From the NCBI GenBank assembly GCA_016927755.1, contig JAFGLZ010000265.1, positions 1 to 64,000 on the forward strand: a DNA stretch of 64,000 nucleotides. Direction: 5' to 3'. A program made the position numbers and the translations under genes. The stretch comes from Phycisphaerae bacterium. GTDB taxonomy: Bacteria > Planctomycetota > Phycisphaerae > UBA1845 > JAFGLZ01. Shown piece by piece: positions 25,134-33,911 of the stretch. The stretch's first letter is position 1; every line of letters begins with the position of its first letter. Under the pieces are notes generated by a model that saw only the letters and a list, made by a program, of their open reading frames with translations, searched no databases and was not told the DNA's origin.

Positions 25134-25694
25134 TCACTTGGCTCGTTCGACGTATTCGCCGCTGCGCGTATCGACGCGGACCCGCTCGCCGATCTCGATA
25201 AACGGCGGCACCTTGACCCTCGCGCCGGTCTCCAACAGTGCGTCCTTGTTTTGGTTGGTGGCCGTAGCGCCCTTGATCGCCGGCGGCGTGTCGGTCACTT
25301 CGAGGTCGACGACGTTGGGCAACTCGGCCGAGATCACCTTTTCCTCATAGATCTGGCAAGCCAGTCGCTCGTTGGGCTTGAGGAACTTGATGCCGTCACC
25401 GATGACGTCCTTCTCCAGCGGGATCTGATCGTACGTCTCCGTGTCCATGAGGATGAGTTTGTCGCCCTCTTCGTAGAGGTACTCCATCTCCTTGGATTCG
25501 AGGAAGGGCGTCTCCACCGGGTCGTCCACGCGGTATCTGACATCCAGGATCTGCCCAGACTTAATGCTCTTCATCCTGATCTGCATGTAACTCCGCCAGT
25601 TGCCTTTAGCCACGTGCTGGGAATCATGGACGACGTAGAGTTCGCCCTCGTGGAGGATGGTTCGGCCCTTGCGAATTTCAGTGGCTCTAATCAT
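25134..25694 (-). CDS. efp: Translation elongation factor P
   Basis: The start is set at ATG 25694 (MIRATEIRKG), with GGAG 7 nt upstream, giving 186 residues, the usual EF-P length. Three beta-barrel domains are present; the last ends in PPFIEIGERVRVDTRSGEYVER, the family signature. EF-P relieves ribosomes stalled at polyproline. In the first-domain loop that normally reads KPGKGGA with a modified Lys or Arg at its tip, this protein has VAKGNWRSY, which by ungapped alignment puts Asn at the tip. It is transcribed in the same direction as secA, upstream of it. Confidence 0.95.
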   Translation of the reverse strand: MIRATEIRKGRTILHEGELYVVHDSQHVAKGNWRSYMQIRMKSIKSGQILDVRYRVDDPVETPFLESKEMEYLYEEGDKLILMDTETYDQIPLEKDVIGDGIKFLKPNERLACQIYEEKVISAELPNVVDLEVTDTPPAIKGATATNQNKDALLETGARVKVPPFIEIGERVRVDTRSGEYVERAK

Positions 25695-25805
25695 GCTCTG
25701 CTCCGGCCCGGCAAACAGTCCCATCTCGACCAAACCCCGATTCTCGCAGCCCAAGCGGGTTAAGTCAACGCGTGGGGCGGGCTCTCCTTACGCCGCGCGC
25801 GTGGC

Positions 25806-25835
25806 TTGACCGAGTGCCCCCGCGCCCCGTATGGT
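25806..25835 (+). promoter_or_regulatory. Possible sigma-70 promoter for the glycosyltransferase gene
   Basis: TTGACC, an 18-base spacer and TATGGT lie about 50 bases before the ATG at 25888. The -35 matches well and the -10 moderately. Confidence 0.4.
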
Positions 25836-25887
25836 TCGGTCGAGACGGACGGTGGCCGAGGTCCGGAACCGGTGAGCGCCAAAGGCG

Positions 25888-27885
25888 ATGGAATCCCGAG
25901 ACGAACCGACACCTGGTCAGACGCGGATACCTTGGAGGGATCGCCTCGATGCGCGATGGCGGCTCGTGCTGGTCGCCGTCTTCGCGCTGGCGGTGGCGTT
26001 CCGGCTCGTCTACGCGATCGAGATCGGGCGCAGCCCGATTCCCGATCTCTGGCGCGACACCGAGACCGACATCTACTTCTTCGCCGCCTGGGCGGGCGTG
26101 ATCGCCGACGGCGACTGGCTGACCGATCAGGCGCTGCACCCTTATTTCTCGTGGCAGCGGATGATCGCCCCGCTGGAGCAATGGAACGCTTGGTACGGGG
26201 GGAAGGCGTTCCATCAGGCCCCCCTGTACGCCTATCTGCTCGCTGTGGTGTTCAAGGTATTCGGCCAGGGCATGTGGTTGCTGTACGCGCTGCAGGCATT
26301 GGGCAGCAGCCTGACGGCCTTGCTCCTGGCTTCGATCGGGCGGCGGCTCTTCAATCCCATCGTCGGGCTTCTGGCGGGGATCCTGACGGCAGTGTACGGG
26401 CCGCTGCTGTTCTACGACTTCGTCGGGCTTCGGGCTTCGCTAACGACGCTGGCCCTGGCGGGTGCCATCTGGTGCCTGGTCTGGGCGTGGCCGGCGTTGC
26501 GAGAGCCAGCGGCGTTACGTCCTGGACGGTTCTTGCTCGTCGGTGCGGTTGCGGGCCTGGGGTGTCTGCTCCGATCCAACGCAACGGTCCTACCGGTGCT
26601 GGTCATCGCGGCGCTGGTGCTGTTCGGATGGCGTGAGCGAAGGAGGATGGTCGCCGCGTGCTTGGCGCTCGTGGCGGGATTCGCTGTCTGCCTCGTTCCG
26701 CTGGTCGCCCGGAATGTCGTGGTGGGCGCACCAGCGCTATCGATCGAGGCGGTGGGGCCCTCGACGTTCTACCTGGCCAACGCCTCGGGGGCGCCGGGGA
26801 CGGGTTGGGGCATGCTGGGCGGGTTCGCGGAGGCGATGCGTCGAACGGACGGGCGTTTCGGCCCGCTCATCGGGGAAGCCCTGGCTTCGTACGATTCGTT
26901 CACGGGTCCGGTGGGGCTCTTGCTGGCGAAGCTGTCGGCCACCGCGCACTACTTCGAGCGGACCAACAACGCGAACCCCTACTACGCCGAGCGTTTCAGC
27001 CGGCTCTTGCGCTGGGGGACCGTGCCGTACTGGGTCGTGTTGGCGCTGGCCGTTGCGGGGTTGGTCGCGACATGGAGCGATCGCCGGTCGCTCATCTGGC
27101 TTTACGTGGCGGTGCTTGCGCCGCTGCTTACGATCGTGTTGGTTTATCAGACGGCACGGTTTCGACTTCCGATGCTGGTCGGGCTGATTCCCCTGGCGGC
27201 GGCGGCGATCGAGTGCCTGATCGCACGGCGAGGGCAGGTTGTTCCGATCGTCGTCATGATCGTGGTTGCGGGCGTCTTTGTCCGCTGGCCTCGCGACAAC
27301 GACCCGCCGAAGGTCAGGCCCAGGGACTATCAGTCCGGGGCGAACGTGCTCGTCGCCGCGGGTCGGATGGCGGCGGGTCTGGCGGAGGCGAGGGAGGCCG
27401 TGAATCGGTCGCCCGATGACCCGCTCTCGCGTTTGACGCTGATCAGGGCGCTCGCTCGCTCCGGACTGCGCGACGAGGCCATCAAGACGTGCGAACAGGC
27501 GGTCCGGGACTTCCCCGACCATGGCCCCCTGCGCGTGCAGAAAGGCGATCTGTACCTCGATCAGGGCAGGGCGGCTCGGGCGATTGAAGTGTATCGTTCG
27601 ATGCTGGGGACGAATGCGGCCCACGTGCCGGCGATTCTCGGCTTGTCGCGGGCGATGGCCGCGCCCGGTCCGAGCCGGAATCTGAATCGAGCGGCCGCGC
27701 TGGCCCGGCGCGCCGTGGAGTTGGCCCCGAACGACGGCGAGGCCTATGAGGTTTACGCCCGGAGTCTCGTTGCCGCGGGACTGTCGGCCGAGGGCGTCGA
27801 CGTGCTGGACCGGGGGCTGACCCACGTGGCGCGAACGGATCCTCGCTACGGGGAGTTGGCTCGCCTTCGGTCCGAGACGAAGTAG
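25888..27885 (+). CDS. Membrane glycosyltransferase-like protein with C-terminal TPRs
   Basis: This 665-residue protein is divergent from efp. Residues 25-450 hold about ten membrane helices in a GT-C layout. The first loop carries acidic residues after helix 1 (DLWRDTETDIYFF) and the second loop an FHQAPLYAYLLAV motif, like the lipid-linked sugar-using ArnT/PMT families. After residue 470 there are TPR-type helical repeats (AREAVNRSPDDPLSRLTLIRAL, ARRAVELAPNDGEAYEVYARS). It probably glycosylates an exported protein or lipid. Sugar and acceptor cannot be told. The 3' end faces the aminotransferase gene 73 bases away. Confidence 0.7.
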   Translation: MESRDEPTPGQTRIPWRDRLDARWRLVLVAVFALAVAFRLVYAIEIGRSPIPDLWRDTETDIYFFAAWAGVIADGDWLTDQALHPYFSWQRMIAPLEQWNAWYGGKAFHQAPLYAYLLAVVFKVFGQGMWLLYALQALGSSLTALLLASIGRRLFNPIVGLLAGILTAVYGPLLFYDFVGLRASLTTLALAGAIWCLVWAWPALREPAALRPGRFLLVGAVAGLGCLLRSNATVLPVLVIAALVLFGWRERRRMVAACLALVAGFAVCLVPLVARNVVVGAPALSIEAVGPSTFYLANASGAPGTGWGMLGGFAEAMRRTDGRFGPLIGEALASYDSFTGPVGLLLAKLSATAHYFERTNNANPYYAERFSRLLRWGTVPYWVVLALAVAGLVATWSDRRSLIWLYVAVLAPLLTIVLVYQTARFRLPMLVGLIPLAAAAIECLIARRGQVVPIVVMIVVAGVFVRWPRDNDPPKVRPRDYQSGANVLVAAGRMAAGLAEAREAVNRSPDDPLSRLTLIRALARSGLRDEAIKTCEQAVRDFPDHGPLRVQKGDLYLDQGRAARAIEVYRSMLGTNAAHVPAILGLSRAMAAPGPSRNLNRAAALARRAVELAPNDGEAYEVYARSLVAAGLSAEGVDVLDRGLTHVARTDPRYGELARLRSETK

Positions 27886-27958
27886 CGCCAGCGACACCAG
27901 AAGGGACTACGTGCCGGGCGGACGGGGCTTTGTCTGAACGAAGATCACGGTCTCCCAT

Positions 27959-29140
27959 CTATCCCAAGAACTCGGCCAGGCGGTCGAGGCCCTTGTCGAT
28001 CTGCTTCATACTGGTGGCGAAGCTGAGGCGTACGTTCTGGTCGCAGCCGAAGGCGGCGCCCGGGACGAGGGCGACGTGGGCCTCTTCGAGCGCCTTGGTC
28101 GCGAACTCGACTGAGCCCTTGACGCCGAGTTTTTCGTACGTGGCCGAGACGTTCGGGAACGTGTAGAACGCTCCGGTCGGTCGCACGCAGGTCACGCCCG
28201 GCATGGCGTTCAGCCGCTCGTACATGTGGTTGGCGCGGCGCTCGAATTCCTTGCGCATCTCCTGGACGCATGACTGATCGCCGGTGAGGGCCGCGGCAAG
28301 GGCGTGCTGGCAGAACGTGGGCACGCCGCTGGTGTCCTGCGATTGGATCTTTGCCATGCCCTTGATGATCGGCGCGGGACCGGCGGCGAAGCCCGTCCGC
28401 CAGCCCGTCATGGCGTAGGTCTTGCTTCCCGCGTTGAAGGTGATGGTCTGCTCGTAGGCCTTTGGGCTCACGGCGCCGTAGCTGATGAACTTTTGGTCGC
28501 CGTAGATGAGGTGCTCGTACATCTCGTCGCTGAAGACGAGCAGGTCGCGCTGAGTCAGGACCTCTGCCAGGGCCCGGACCTCATCGGGGGTGTAGCAGAA
28601 GCCGCCGGGGTTGCTCGGGTAATTCAGGACCACGACCTTCGTCCGATCCGTGAGCACGGCCTCGATTTCGCCGGGGGTGAGTTTGAAGCTGTTGGCCTCG
28701 TCGCCGGTGACGAAGACGCTCTTGCCCTCGGCCAGGCGGACCTGCTCGGGGTAGCTGACCCAGTATGGGGCGGGGATGACGACCTCGTCGCCGGGATCGA
28801 GCACGGCCTGGAACGCCAGATACAACGCGTCCTTGCCGCCGATCGTGGCGATGACCTGCGACGGTTCGTAGAGGAGGTCGTTATCGCGTTTGAGCTTCTC
28901 GCAGATCGCCTGTTTGAGCTTGGGGATGCCGTGGGCGGGCTTGGCGTAGCGTGTCTCGCCGGCGTCCAGGGCGTCCTTGGCCGCCTGGATGATGTGCGCG
29001 GGGGTGTCGAAATCGGGCTCTCCGGCGCCGAAGCTGACGACGTCGACGCCCTCTGCCTTGAGGGCCGCGGCCTTGGCGCTGACGGCCAGCGTGGCTGATT
29101 CGGCGAGGCTCTTTACGCGTTGAGAGACGTGATCGCTCAT
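27959..29140 (-). CDS. Class I aspartate/aromatic aminotransferase
   Basis: The track ORF is extended; the real start is ATG 29140 (MSDHVSQRVKSL), with AGGAG 11-12 nt upstream, giving 393 residues. It has SFGAGEPDFDTP, YPSNPGGFCY and the PLP-lysine segment NAGSKTYAMTGWRTGF with the conserved Arg that binds the substrate carboxylate. The family interconverts aspartate/glutamate and 2-oxo acids. Whether it is mainly an aspartate aminotransferase or a prephenate/aromatic type cannot be decided by eye. Confidence 0.92.
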   Translation of the reverse strand: MSDHVSQRVKSLAESATLAVSAKAAALKAEGVDVVSFGAGEPDFDTPAHIIQAAKDALDAGETRYAKPAHGIPKLKQAICEKLKRDNDLLYEPSQVIATIGGKDALYLAFQAVLDPGDEVVIPAPYWVSYPEQVRLAEGKSVFVTGDEANSFKLTPGEIEAVLTDRTKVVVLNYPSNPGGFCYTPDEVRALAEVLTQRDLLVFSDEMYEHLIYGDQKFISYGAVSPKAYEQTITFNAGSKTYAMTGWRTGFAAGPAPIIKGMAKIQSQDTSGVPTFCQHALAAALTGDQSCVQEMRKEFERRANHMYERLNAMPGVTCVRPTGAFYTFPNVSATYEKLGVKGSVEFATKALEEAHVALVPGAAFGCDQNVRLSFATSMKQIDKGLDRLAEFLG

Positions 29141-29394
29141 GCTACCCGTGCTCCTGGCTGGTTGGGGCGTACGGGGACCTGATCCATTCCGGGTCCGCCT
29201 CAGATTCGCCGAGAGTGTATGCAAGCCGGATGCGACGGGCAAGCGTTGCGCGGTCCGGGGAGTGGCGAAGCCTCCGGAGGGAGCGTGGGGTCTCGTGTCG
29301 GGGACACTGTCCGGGGAGAGGGGGATGCCGTATGATCGTCTGCTTCGCGCCGGGGGACTTGGTGCCGTCGGGCGTATCCGAGTGAGGGTCTGCG

Positions 29395-30609
29395 TTGAAG
29401 CTGGAACCCATTCGCACGTCAATCCTGCTTGGCTGGCGTCAGCGTCTCGTTTCGCTGTACGTTCCGGTCTTCATGCAGGCCGTCTGCGCGGGGATCTACA
29501 CACTGGTCGTTCCGTTCGAGGTGCACCGTCTCGGCGGCGGGGCGGAGGCCATCGGGGCGGCGGGGGCGCTTTGGACCGGGTCTTACGTGGCATCGCTGTT
29601 GATCGTCGGCGGTCGGATCGACCGGTTCGATCCTCGGTTGCTCGTTCGGATCGGGTTGGTGTGGATCACCGCGGCGATCGCCCTGACGAGCGTGGCCCCG
29701 AACCTGACGGTGTTGTTCACGGCCAGCGCGGCCTATGGTCTCGTGACGGGGCTGTTCTGGCCGCCGATCATGGGCTGGATCTCGACGGGGCACGAGGGTC
29801 TGAGCCTCAACCGGCGTCTGAGCCTTTTCAACGTGAGCTGGTCGAGTGGGATGGTCATCGGGCCGCTCGTGGGCGGGGTGCTGTACAAGGTGGCTCCATG
29901 GGTGCCGTTCGGCTTCGCCATCGGGTGTCTGGTCATCGCCATGATCGTGGTGAACGTGATTCGCTCGCCGGAGGGCTCGCAGCCGCTTGGCCCTGATGCG
30001 GAAGCGGCCGACTACGCCGAGGACGTCGACGCGGTCCGCAACGCCGTCTTCAAGCCAATGGCGCGGATCTCGCATTTCCTCAGCTACGCGGCGATGGGGA
30101 TGTTCCGATATCAGCTTCCGTCGCTGGCGATCGCGCTGGGAATAACGACGGATCTCTTCGGGCGCGTCGGGATGGCGTTGAGTGGGGCTCTGGCGCTGTC
30201 GTTCTGCCTGCTTGGACGAACGCATCGCTGGCACTATCGGTTGGGCGTGTTCCTGGGCGCGCAGATCGCTCTGGCCGGGTCGTGTCTGGCGCTGTTGATC
30301 GTGTCTACGTGGTGGCACATGGCGCTGGTCATGATCGTCGGGGGGGCGTGCGTGGGGGTGACGTACAGCTCGAACCTGTTCTACGGCGTTAGCGGGGGGA
30401 CGCAGCGGGGTCGGTCGATGGCCATCCACGAGTTCATCCTGTCCGTGGGCATCGTCATCGGATCGTTCGGCTCCGGCTGGATTACCGAGCACGTTTCGCT
30501 TCGGATCGTCTATCCGCTCTGCGCGGGGCTCGTCGCGCTGGGGGCGTTGGCACAGGTAGGCATCTTGCTGGCCAAGCGCGCCAGACGACCTCTGGCGGGG
30601 TCCGCGTGA
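29395..30609 (+). CDS. Major facilitator superfamily transporter
   Basis: This 404-residue protein starts at TTG 29395, with GAGGG 7 nt upstream and no better ATG nearby. It contains about 11-12 hydrophobic helices from SLYVPVFMQAVCAGIYTLVV onward, with a short charged central loop (GPDAEAADYAEDVDAV), the MFS 6+6 layout. The substrate is unknown. It is divergent from the aminotransferase gene with a 254-base gap. The creatininase-family gene follows 80 bases later, so the two may be cotranscribed. Confidence 0.85.
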   Translation: MKLEPIRTSILLGWRQRLVSLYVPVFMQAVCAGIYTLVVPFEVHRLGGGAEAIGAAGALWTGSYVASLLIVGGRIDRFDPRLLVRIGLVWITAAIALTSVAPNLTVLFTASAAYGLVTGLFWPPIMGWISTGHEGLSLNRRLSLFNVSWSSGMVIGPLVGGVLYKVAPWVPFGFAIGCLVIAMIVVNVIRSPEGSQPLGPDAEAADYAEDVDAVRNAVFKPMARISHFLSYAAMGMFRYQLPSLAIALGITTDLFGRVGMALSGALALSFCLLGRTHRWHYRLGVFLGAQIALAGSCLALLIVSTWWHMALVMIVGGACVGVTYSSNLFYGVSGGTQRGRSMAIHEFILSVGIVIGSFGSGWITEHVSLRIVYPLCAGLVALGALAQVGILLAKRARRPLAGSA

Positions 30610-30689
30610 CATGCCGTGACGGTTCTGGTACTGATGCCGGCATTCGAAGCGAGGACAACAGCCCGGCGCGGGCAACGGAGGATACGACG

Positions 30690-31472
30690 ATGAAGAAGGT
30701 GCGCTATGAGGACATGCTTCCGTATGAGATCGTGCCCGCGCGGCTCGAGAAGGCGGTGGCGTATCTGCCGCTGGGCGGTCTCGAGTGGCACGGGGAGCAC
30801 ATGGCGGTCGGGAACGACGCGTTGAAGGCGCATCGTCTCTGCGAGCTGGCAGCGGCGCGGGGCGGGGGTCTGGCCATGCCGGTTCTGTGGTACGGCGAGC
30901 CGCGCGTGAGTCATCTGATGGAGTCGAATGCCGAGGACCGGGCCGACATCATCGGGGCGATGAAGCTCGACCCGGCGCACTTCGTCACGGCGAAGGAGGA
31001 GAATCCGTTCGGCACGTCGGCCGAGGAGCAGGAGGAGTTTTACCGGAAGCTCATCCGGCACACCCTCGTTCAGATCCACACGCTGGGGTTCAAGGCGATC
31101 GTTATCTTGACGGGGCACTATCCGCTCTATGACTGGGTCCAGCCGGTGGTGGAGACCTTCAACGCCGAGCGCAATGATTGCCAGGCGTTCGTCGGGATCG
31201 AGTTTCACTACGACGTTGCCGCCCTGGGCGAGGACAAGATCGGCGGCGACCACGCGGCCAAGTGGGAGACGTCGTACCTCATGGCCCTGCGCCCGGAGTG
31301 CGTGGACATGAGCGTGTTTCAGGGACGCCCCGCCGACGAGCGATTGATCGGGGTGGGTGGGGAGGATCCACGCGTCCATGCGAGCAAGCGGCTCGGCCAG
31401 GCCGCGTGCGACCTGATCGTCAGGGGCATGATCGAGAAGGGGGAGGAGCTACTCGAGAAGGCGAAGGCATGA
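30690..31472 (+). CDS. Creatininase-family metal-dependent amidohydrolase
   Basis: The start is ATG 30690 (MKKVRYEDML), with GGAGG 9 nt upstream, giving 260 residues. The family metal-binding pattern is visible: LGGLEWHGEHMAVGND supplies Glu, His and Asp, TGHYPLYDW a second His, and GGDHAAKWETSYL the late Glu region. Members hydrolyse creatinine or related cyclic amides; many act in other pathways. The TGHY in place of the common NGHGGN suggests a non-creatinine substrate. Confidence 0.88.
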   Translation: MKKVRYEDMLPYEIVPARLEKAVAYLPLGGLEWHGEHMAVGNDALKAHRLCELAAARGGGLAMPVLWYGEPRVSHLMESNAEDRADIIGAMKLDPAHFVTAKEENPFGTSAEEQEEFYRKLIRHTLVQIHTLGFKAIVILTGHYPLYDWVQPVVETFNAERNDCQAFVGIEFHYDVAALGEDKIGGDHAAKWETSYLMALRPECVDMSVFQGRPADERLIGVGGEDPRVHASKRLGQAACDLIVRGMIEKGEELLEKAKA

Positions 31473-31501
31473 CGCGGCCACCTGGCATGGCGTAAAAGCG
31501 A

Positions 31502-31528
31502 CCGTCGCCGCCTAGGAGGCGGCGACGG
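31502..31528. repeat. Perfect 11-bp hairpin
   Basis: CCGTCGCCGCC, a five-base loop and GGCGGCGACGG form a very stable stem 30 bases after the creatininase stop. No U-tract follows, so it may stabilise the mRNA 3' end or act with another factor. Confidence 0.6.
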
Positions 31529-31829
31529 TTCGGGCGCGGTACTTAGGGATGGCAAGAGAAGGCTTAAGGAAAGAAGGTTTCGTTGGGTGTTCTGCTAACT
31601 CCTATGTATTTCAAGCTCCCACTCCCTCCAGAGTCTCCCGCCGAGGCGACCTGCTTTTCAGCGGTCTGTCCCAGGCTCGGCAGGCTACTGGGTGGTTCCC
31701 TCATTGCGTGAATAGATGGGCAAGGCTTGTGCCAGAAGCGGCGGATTGCTGGACGATTGGGGGCGAAGAAACAGTTCAGGGCACGGTCCTAGTACGCAAG
31801 TAGTTCCTTGATTGATGTTTAAGATCAGA

Positions 31830-31861
31830 GAAAAAAAGTCCGGTCTTGCCACCCGCCGGAC
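31830..31861 (-). terminator. Rho-independent terminator downstream of dprA
   Basis: On the minus strand GTCCGG, a 12-base loop and CCGGAC are followed immediately by seven or more T residues, about 130 bases after the dprA stop. Confidence 0.7.
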
Positions 31862-31989
31862 GCTAATCCGTCACTTGCGGGTATCGTGCTGAATATTCCC
31901 CAGCCCAGTTCCCCAGTTTTGGGCAATGGGGCTGCTTTCCTCGGTCTTCTCTGCTCCGATAGGGCTCCCGTGAGGGTCGTGGCGAGCGG

Positions 31990-33141
31990 TCAAGTCCGAT
32001 GAATCCGGACGAACACGTTGCCGGGTAACCGCCTGACCCGCCGCTTGAGCTGGAGCGTCGTCAGGGAGGCCGCGACCTCAGCGGCCGATAACCCCGATGC
32101 ATCGACGATCATCTCGATGGGCAGGGGTTCGTCGCTCAACGCATCGAAGGCTTTGCGTTCGCGGTCGGTCAATGCTGGTAATGGGGCATCCTGGTCGGGC
32201 GTATCGGGGACGCCCTTCCGTGGTTCCTCGCCGGAGAGGATCCGCCCGACCTCGCCTAGATCGTCGAGGATGTCGGCCGTGCACATGACCAGTCGGCCCA
32301 TGCCCTCGCGTATCAGGATGTTCGGCCCGCGGCTCATCGGGGCGTCGCACTGGCCGGGGAGGGCGAAGACCTCGCGGTTGTAGTCGTTGGCGTGGCGGGC
32401 GGTGATCATTGCTCCGCTCCGCTCGGAGCCTTCGACGACGAGGGTTCCCAGGGACATTCCGGCGATGATGCGATTGCGGCGGGGGAAGTTGCCGGCCTCC
32501 GGGGCAGTGGCCATGGGCAGCTCGCTGACGACGGCGCCCGAGGCGGCAATCGCCTCGGCAAGCTCGCGGTGCCGAGGGGGATAGATGTCGCTCAATCCGT
32601 TGCCGAGGACGGCGACGGTTCGTCCGCCGGAGGCGAGGGCCCCCTGATGCGCGGATGCGTCGACGCCGTAGGCCAGGCCGGAGATGATCGTCATGCCCAG
32701 GGACGCGAGGCTGCCGGCGTAGTGGCCTGCGTGCTCCTGGCCGTGGTACGTCGGGCGGCGGCTTCCGACGATGGCCAGGGAGACGCCATCCTGCTTCTGG
32801 AGCCGGCCTTTGACGTACAGGCAGACGGGGGCGTCGGGGATGTGTTTAAGCAGCGGCGGGTACTCCTCGTCTTGGGGGCAGACGATGCGGACGCCGTGCT
32901 TGGCGGCGAGGTCGATCTCCCGCTCGGGCTCATCCGACCGGGCGGCGTGGCGAATGGCCTCGGCGATCTTCGGCCCGACGCCGTCGACCCTCCGAAGCGC
33001 GTCGGCCGAGGTTGACAGGACCTCCTCGACGCTGCCGATTCGCTCGATGAGCTTCGACAGCGTGATGGGCCCGACTCCATCGGCCAGATGGAGGCGGAGG
33101 TAGACTCGCGCGGTCTGCGAGATTGTCGGTGGGTCGGACAC
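31990..33141 (-). CDS. dprA: DNA processing protein DprA
   Basis: The track ORF starts at 33372, but the first 77 codons show no homology pattern. GTG 33141 (VSDPPTISQTARV), with GAGGG 8 nt upstream, gives 383 residues. An N-terminal SAM/HhH-like part (LRRVDGVGPKIAEAI) precedes the Rossmann domain: AIVGSRRPTYHGQEH, SGLAYGVDASAHQGAL, NFPRRNRIIAGMSLGTLVVEG, with a C-terminal winged helix. DprA protects incoming single-stranded DNA and loads RecA in natural transformation. Confidence 0.95.
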   Translation of the reverse strand: MSDPPTISQTARVYLRLHLADGVGPITLSKLIERIGSVEEVLSTSADALRRVDGVGPKIAEAIRHAARSDEPEREIDLAAKHGVRIVCPQDEEYPPLLKHIPDAPVCLYVKGRLQKQDGVSLAIVGSRRPTYHGQEHAGHYAGSLASLGMTIISGLAYGVDASAHQGALASGGRTVAVLGNGLSDIYPPRHRELAEAIAASGAVVSELPMATAPEAGNFPRRNRIIAGMSLGTLVVEGSERSGAMITARHANDYNREVFALPGQCDAPMSRGPNILIREGMGRLVMCTADILDDLGEVGRILSGEEPRKGVPDTPDQDAPLPALTDRERKAFDALSDEPLPIEMIVDASGLSAAEVAASLTTLQLKRRVRRLPGNVFVRIHRT

Positions 33142-33283
33142 GGGCTGTTCCCTCAAGGCTGCCAGGCGATTATGGCGGTCCGTGGCGTCGGGGGGAAGAA
33201 AAAACTTGCGTTGACCCACCGGGTGTGACAAGAATCTTGGGCATTGTGGCACATGCATTTCCGTGGCGCGAGGGAGTCTTGCG

Positions 33284-33856
33284 ATGAATCGCGATGAGGC
33301 CTGGCAGTTGCTGAATGAATTCACGAAGAACGAGTCGCTCCTGAAGCACGGCTTGGCTGTCGAGGCGGCCATGGCCCACTACGCTCGGCACTTCGGCGAG
33401 GACGAGGAGCTTTGGCGGGTCGTGGGTCTGATCCACGATTTCGACTATGAGCGGTGGCCCGATCCGGCGGATCACTCCCAGCGCGGAGCGGAGATCCTTC
33501 GCGAGCGGGGCGTCGACGAGACCATCGTCGGGGCCGTCCTGAGTCACGCCGAGTGGAACCGCCAGGAGTATCCGCTCGACAGTCCGCTCCGCAAGGCGCT
33601 CTCTGCCGTGGACGAGCTTTGCGGGTTCATCACGGCCTGCGCGCTTGTTCGTCCGGGGCGGCTGGAGGGTCTGGCGCCCAAGAGCGTCCGGAAGAAGATG
33701 AAGACGCCTGCGTTCGCCGCGGCCGTTTCTCGGGACGACATCGCGCAAGGCGCGGAACTGCTGGGGATCGAGCTGAACGACCACATCGCGCACGTCGTCG
33801 AGGCGATGCAGTCGGCGTCCGAGCCGTTGGGGCTGGCGCCGGAGCCGGGGCAATAG
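33284..33856 (+). CDS. HD-domain hydrolase
   Basis: The start is ATG 33284, with GAGGGAG 8 nt upstream, giving 190 residues. The HD metal site is seen as HGLAVEAAMAHYA, GLIHDFDYERWPD, and SHAEWN. It belongs to the compact HD family of bacterial phosphohydrolase-like proteins, whose substrate is unknown. The rest is helical. Confidence 0.85.
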   Translation: MNRDEAWQLLNEFTKNESLLKHGLAVEAAMAHYARHFGEDEELWRVVGLIHDFDYERWPDPADHSQRGAEILRERGVDETIVGAVLSHAEWNRQEYPLDSPLRKALSAVDELCGFITACALVRPGRLEGLAPKSVRKKMKTPAFAAAVSRDDIAQGAELLGIELNDHIAHVVEAMQSASEPLGLAPEPGQ

Positions 33857-33911
33857 CGTCCAGGCGCGTCGCGGCTGGTGTGGACTGAGTGCTCCAAGCG
33901 GAGGCTGCGCG

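Larger units (their letters stand above)
31473..31989. other. Intergenic region of lower GC between creatininase and dprA
   Basis: This 517-base stretch carries a perfect 11-bp hairpin at 31502-31528 and a minus-strand terminator for dprA at 31830-31861. ORF 31549..31803 (84 codons) has no ribosome site or recognisable domain. Base composition is visibly less GC-rich than neighbouring genes. No tRNA, RNase P or tmRNA signature was found. Confidence 0.55.

Noticed and set aside
31549-31803. 84-codon ORF as a gene
   Set aside because: It has no ribosome site, lies in lower-GC intergenic DNA and overlaps no recognisable domain.
31805-31990. RNase P RNA or other structured RNA
   Set aside because: AAAAGTCCGG is reminiscent of RNase P, but the rest of the conserved core is missing and the stretch is explained by the dprA terminator.
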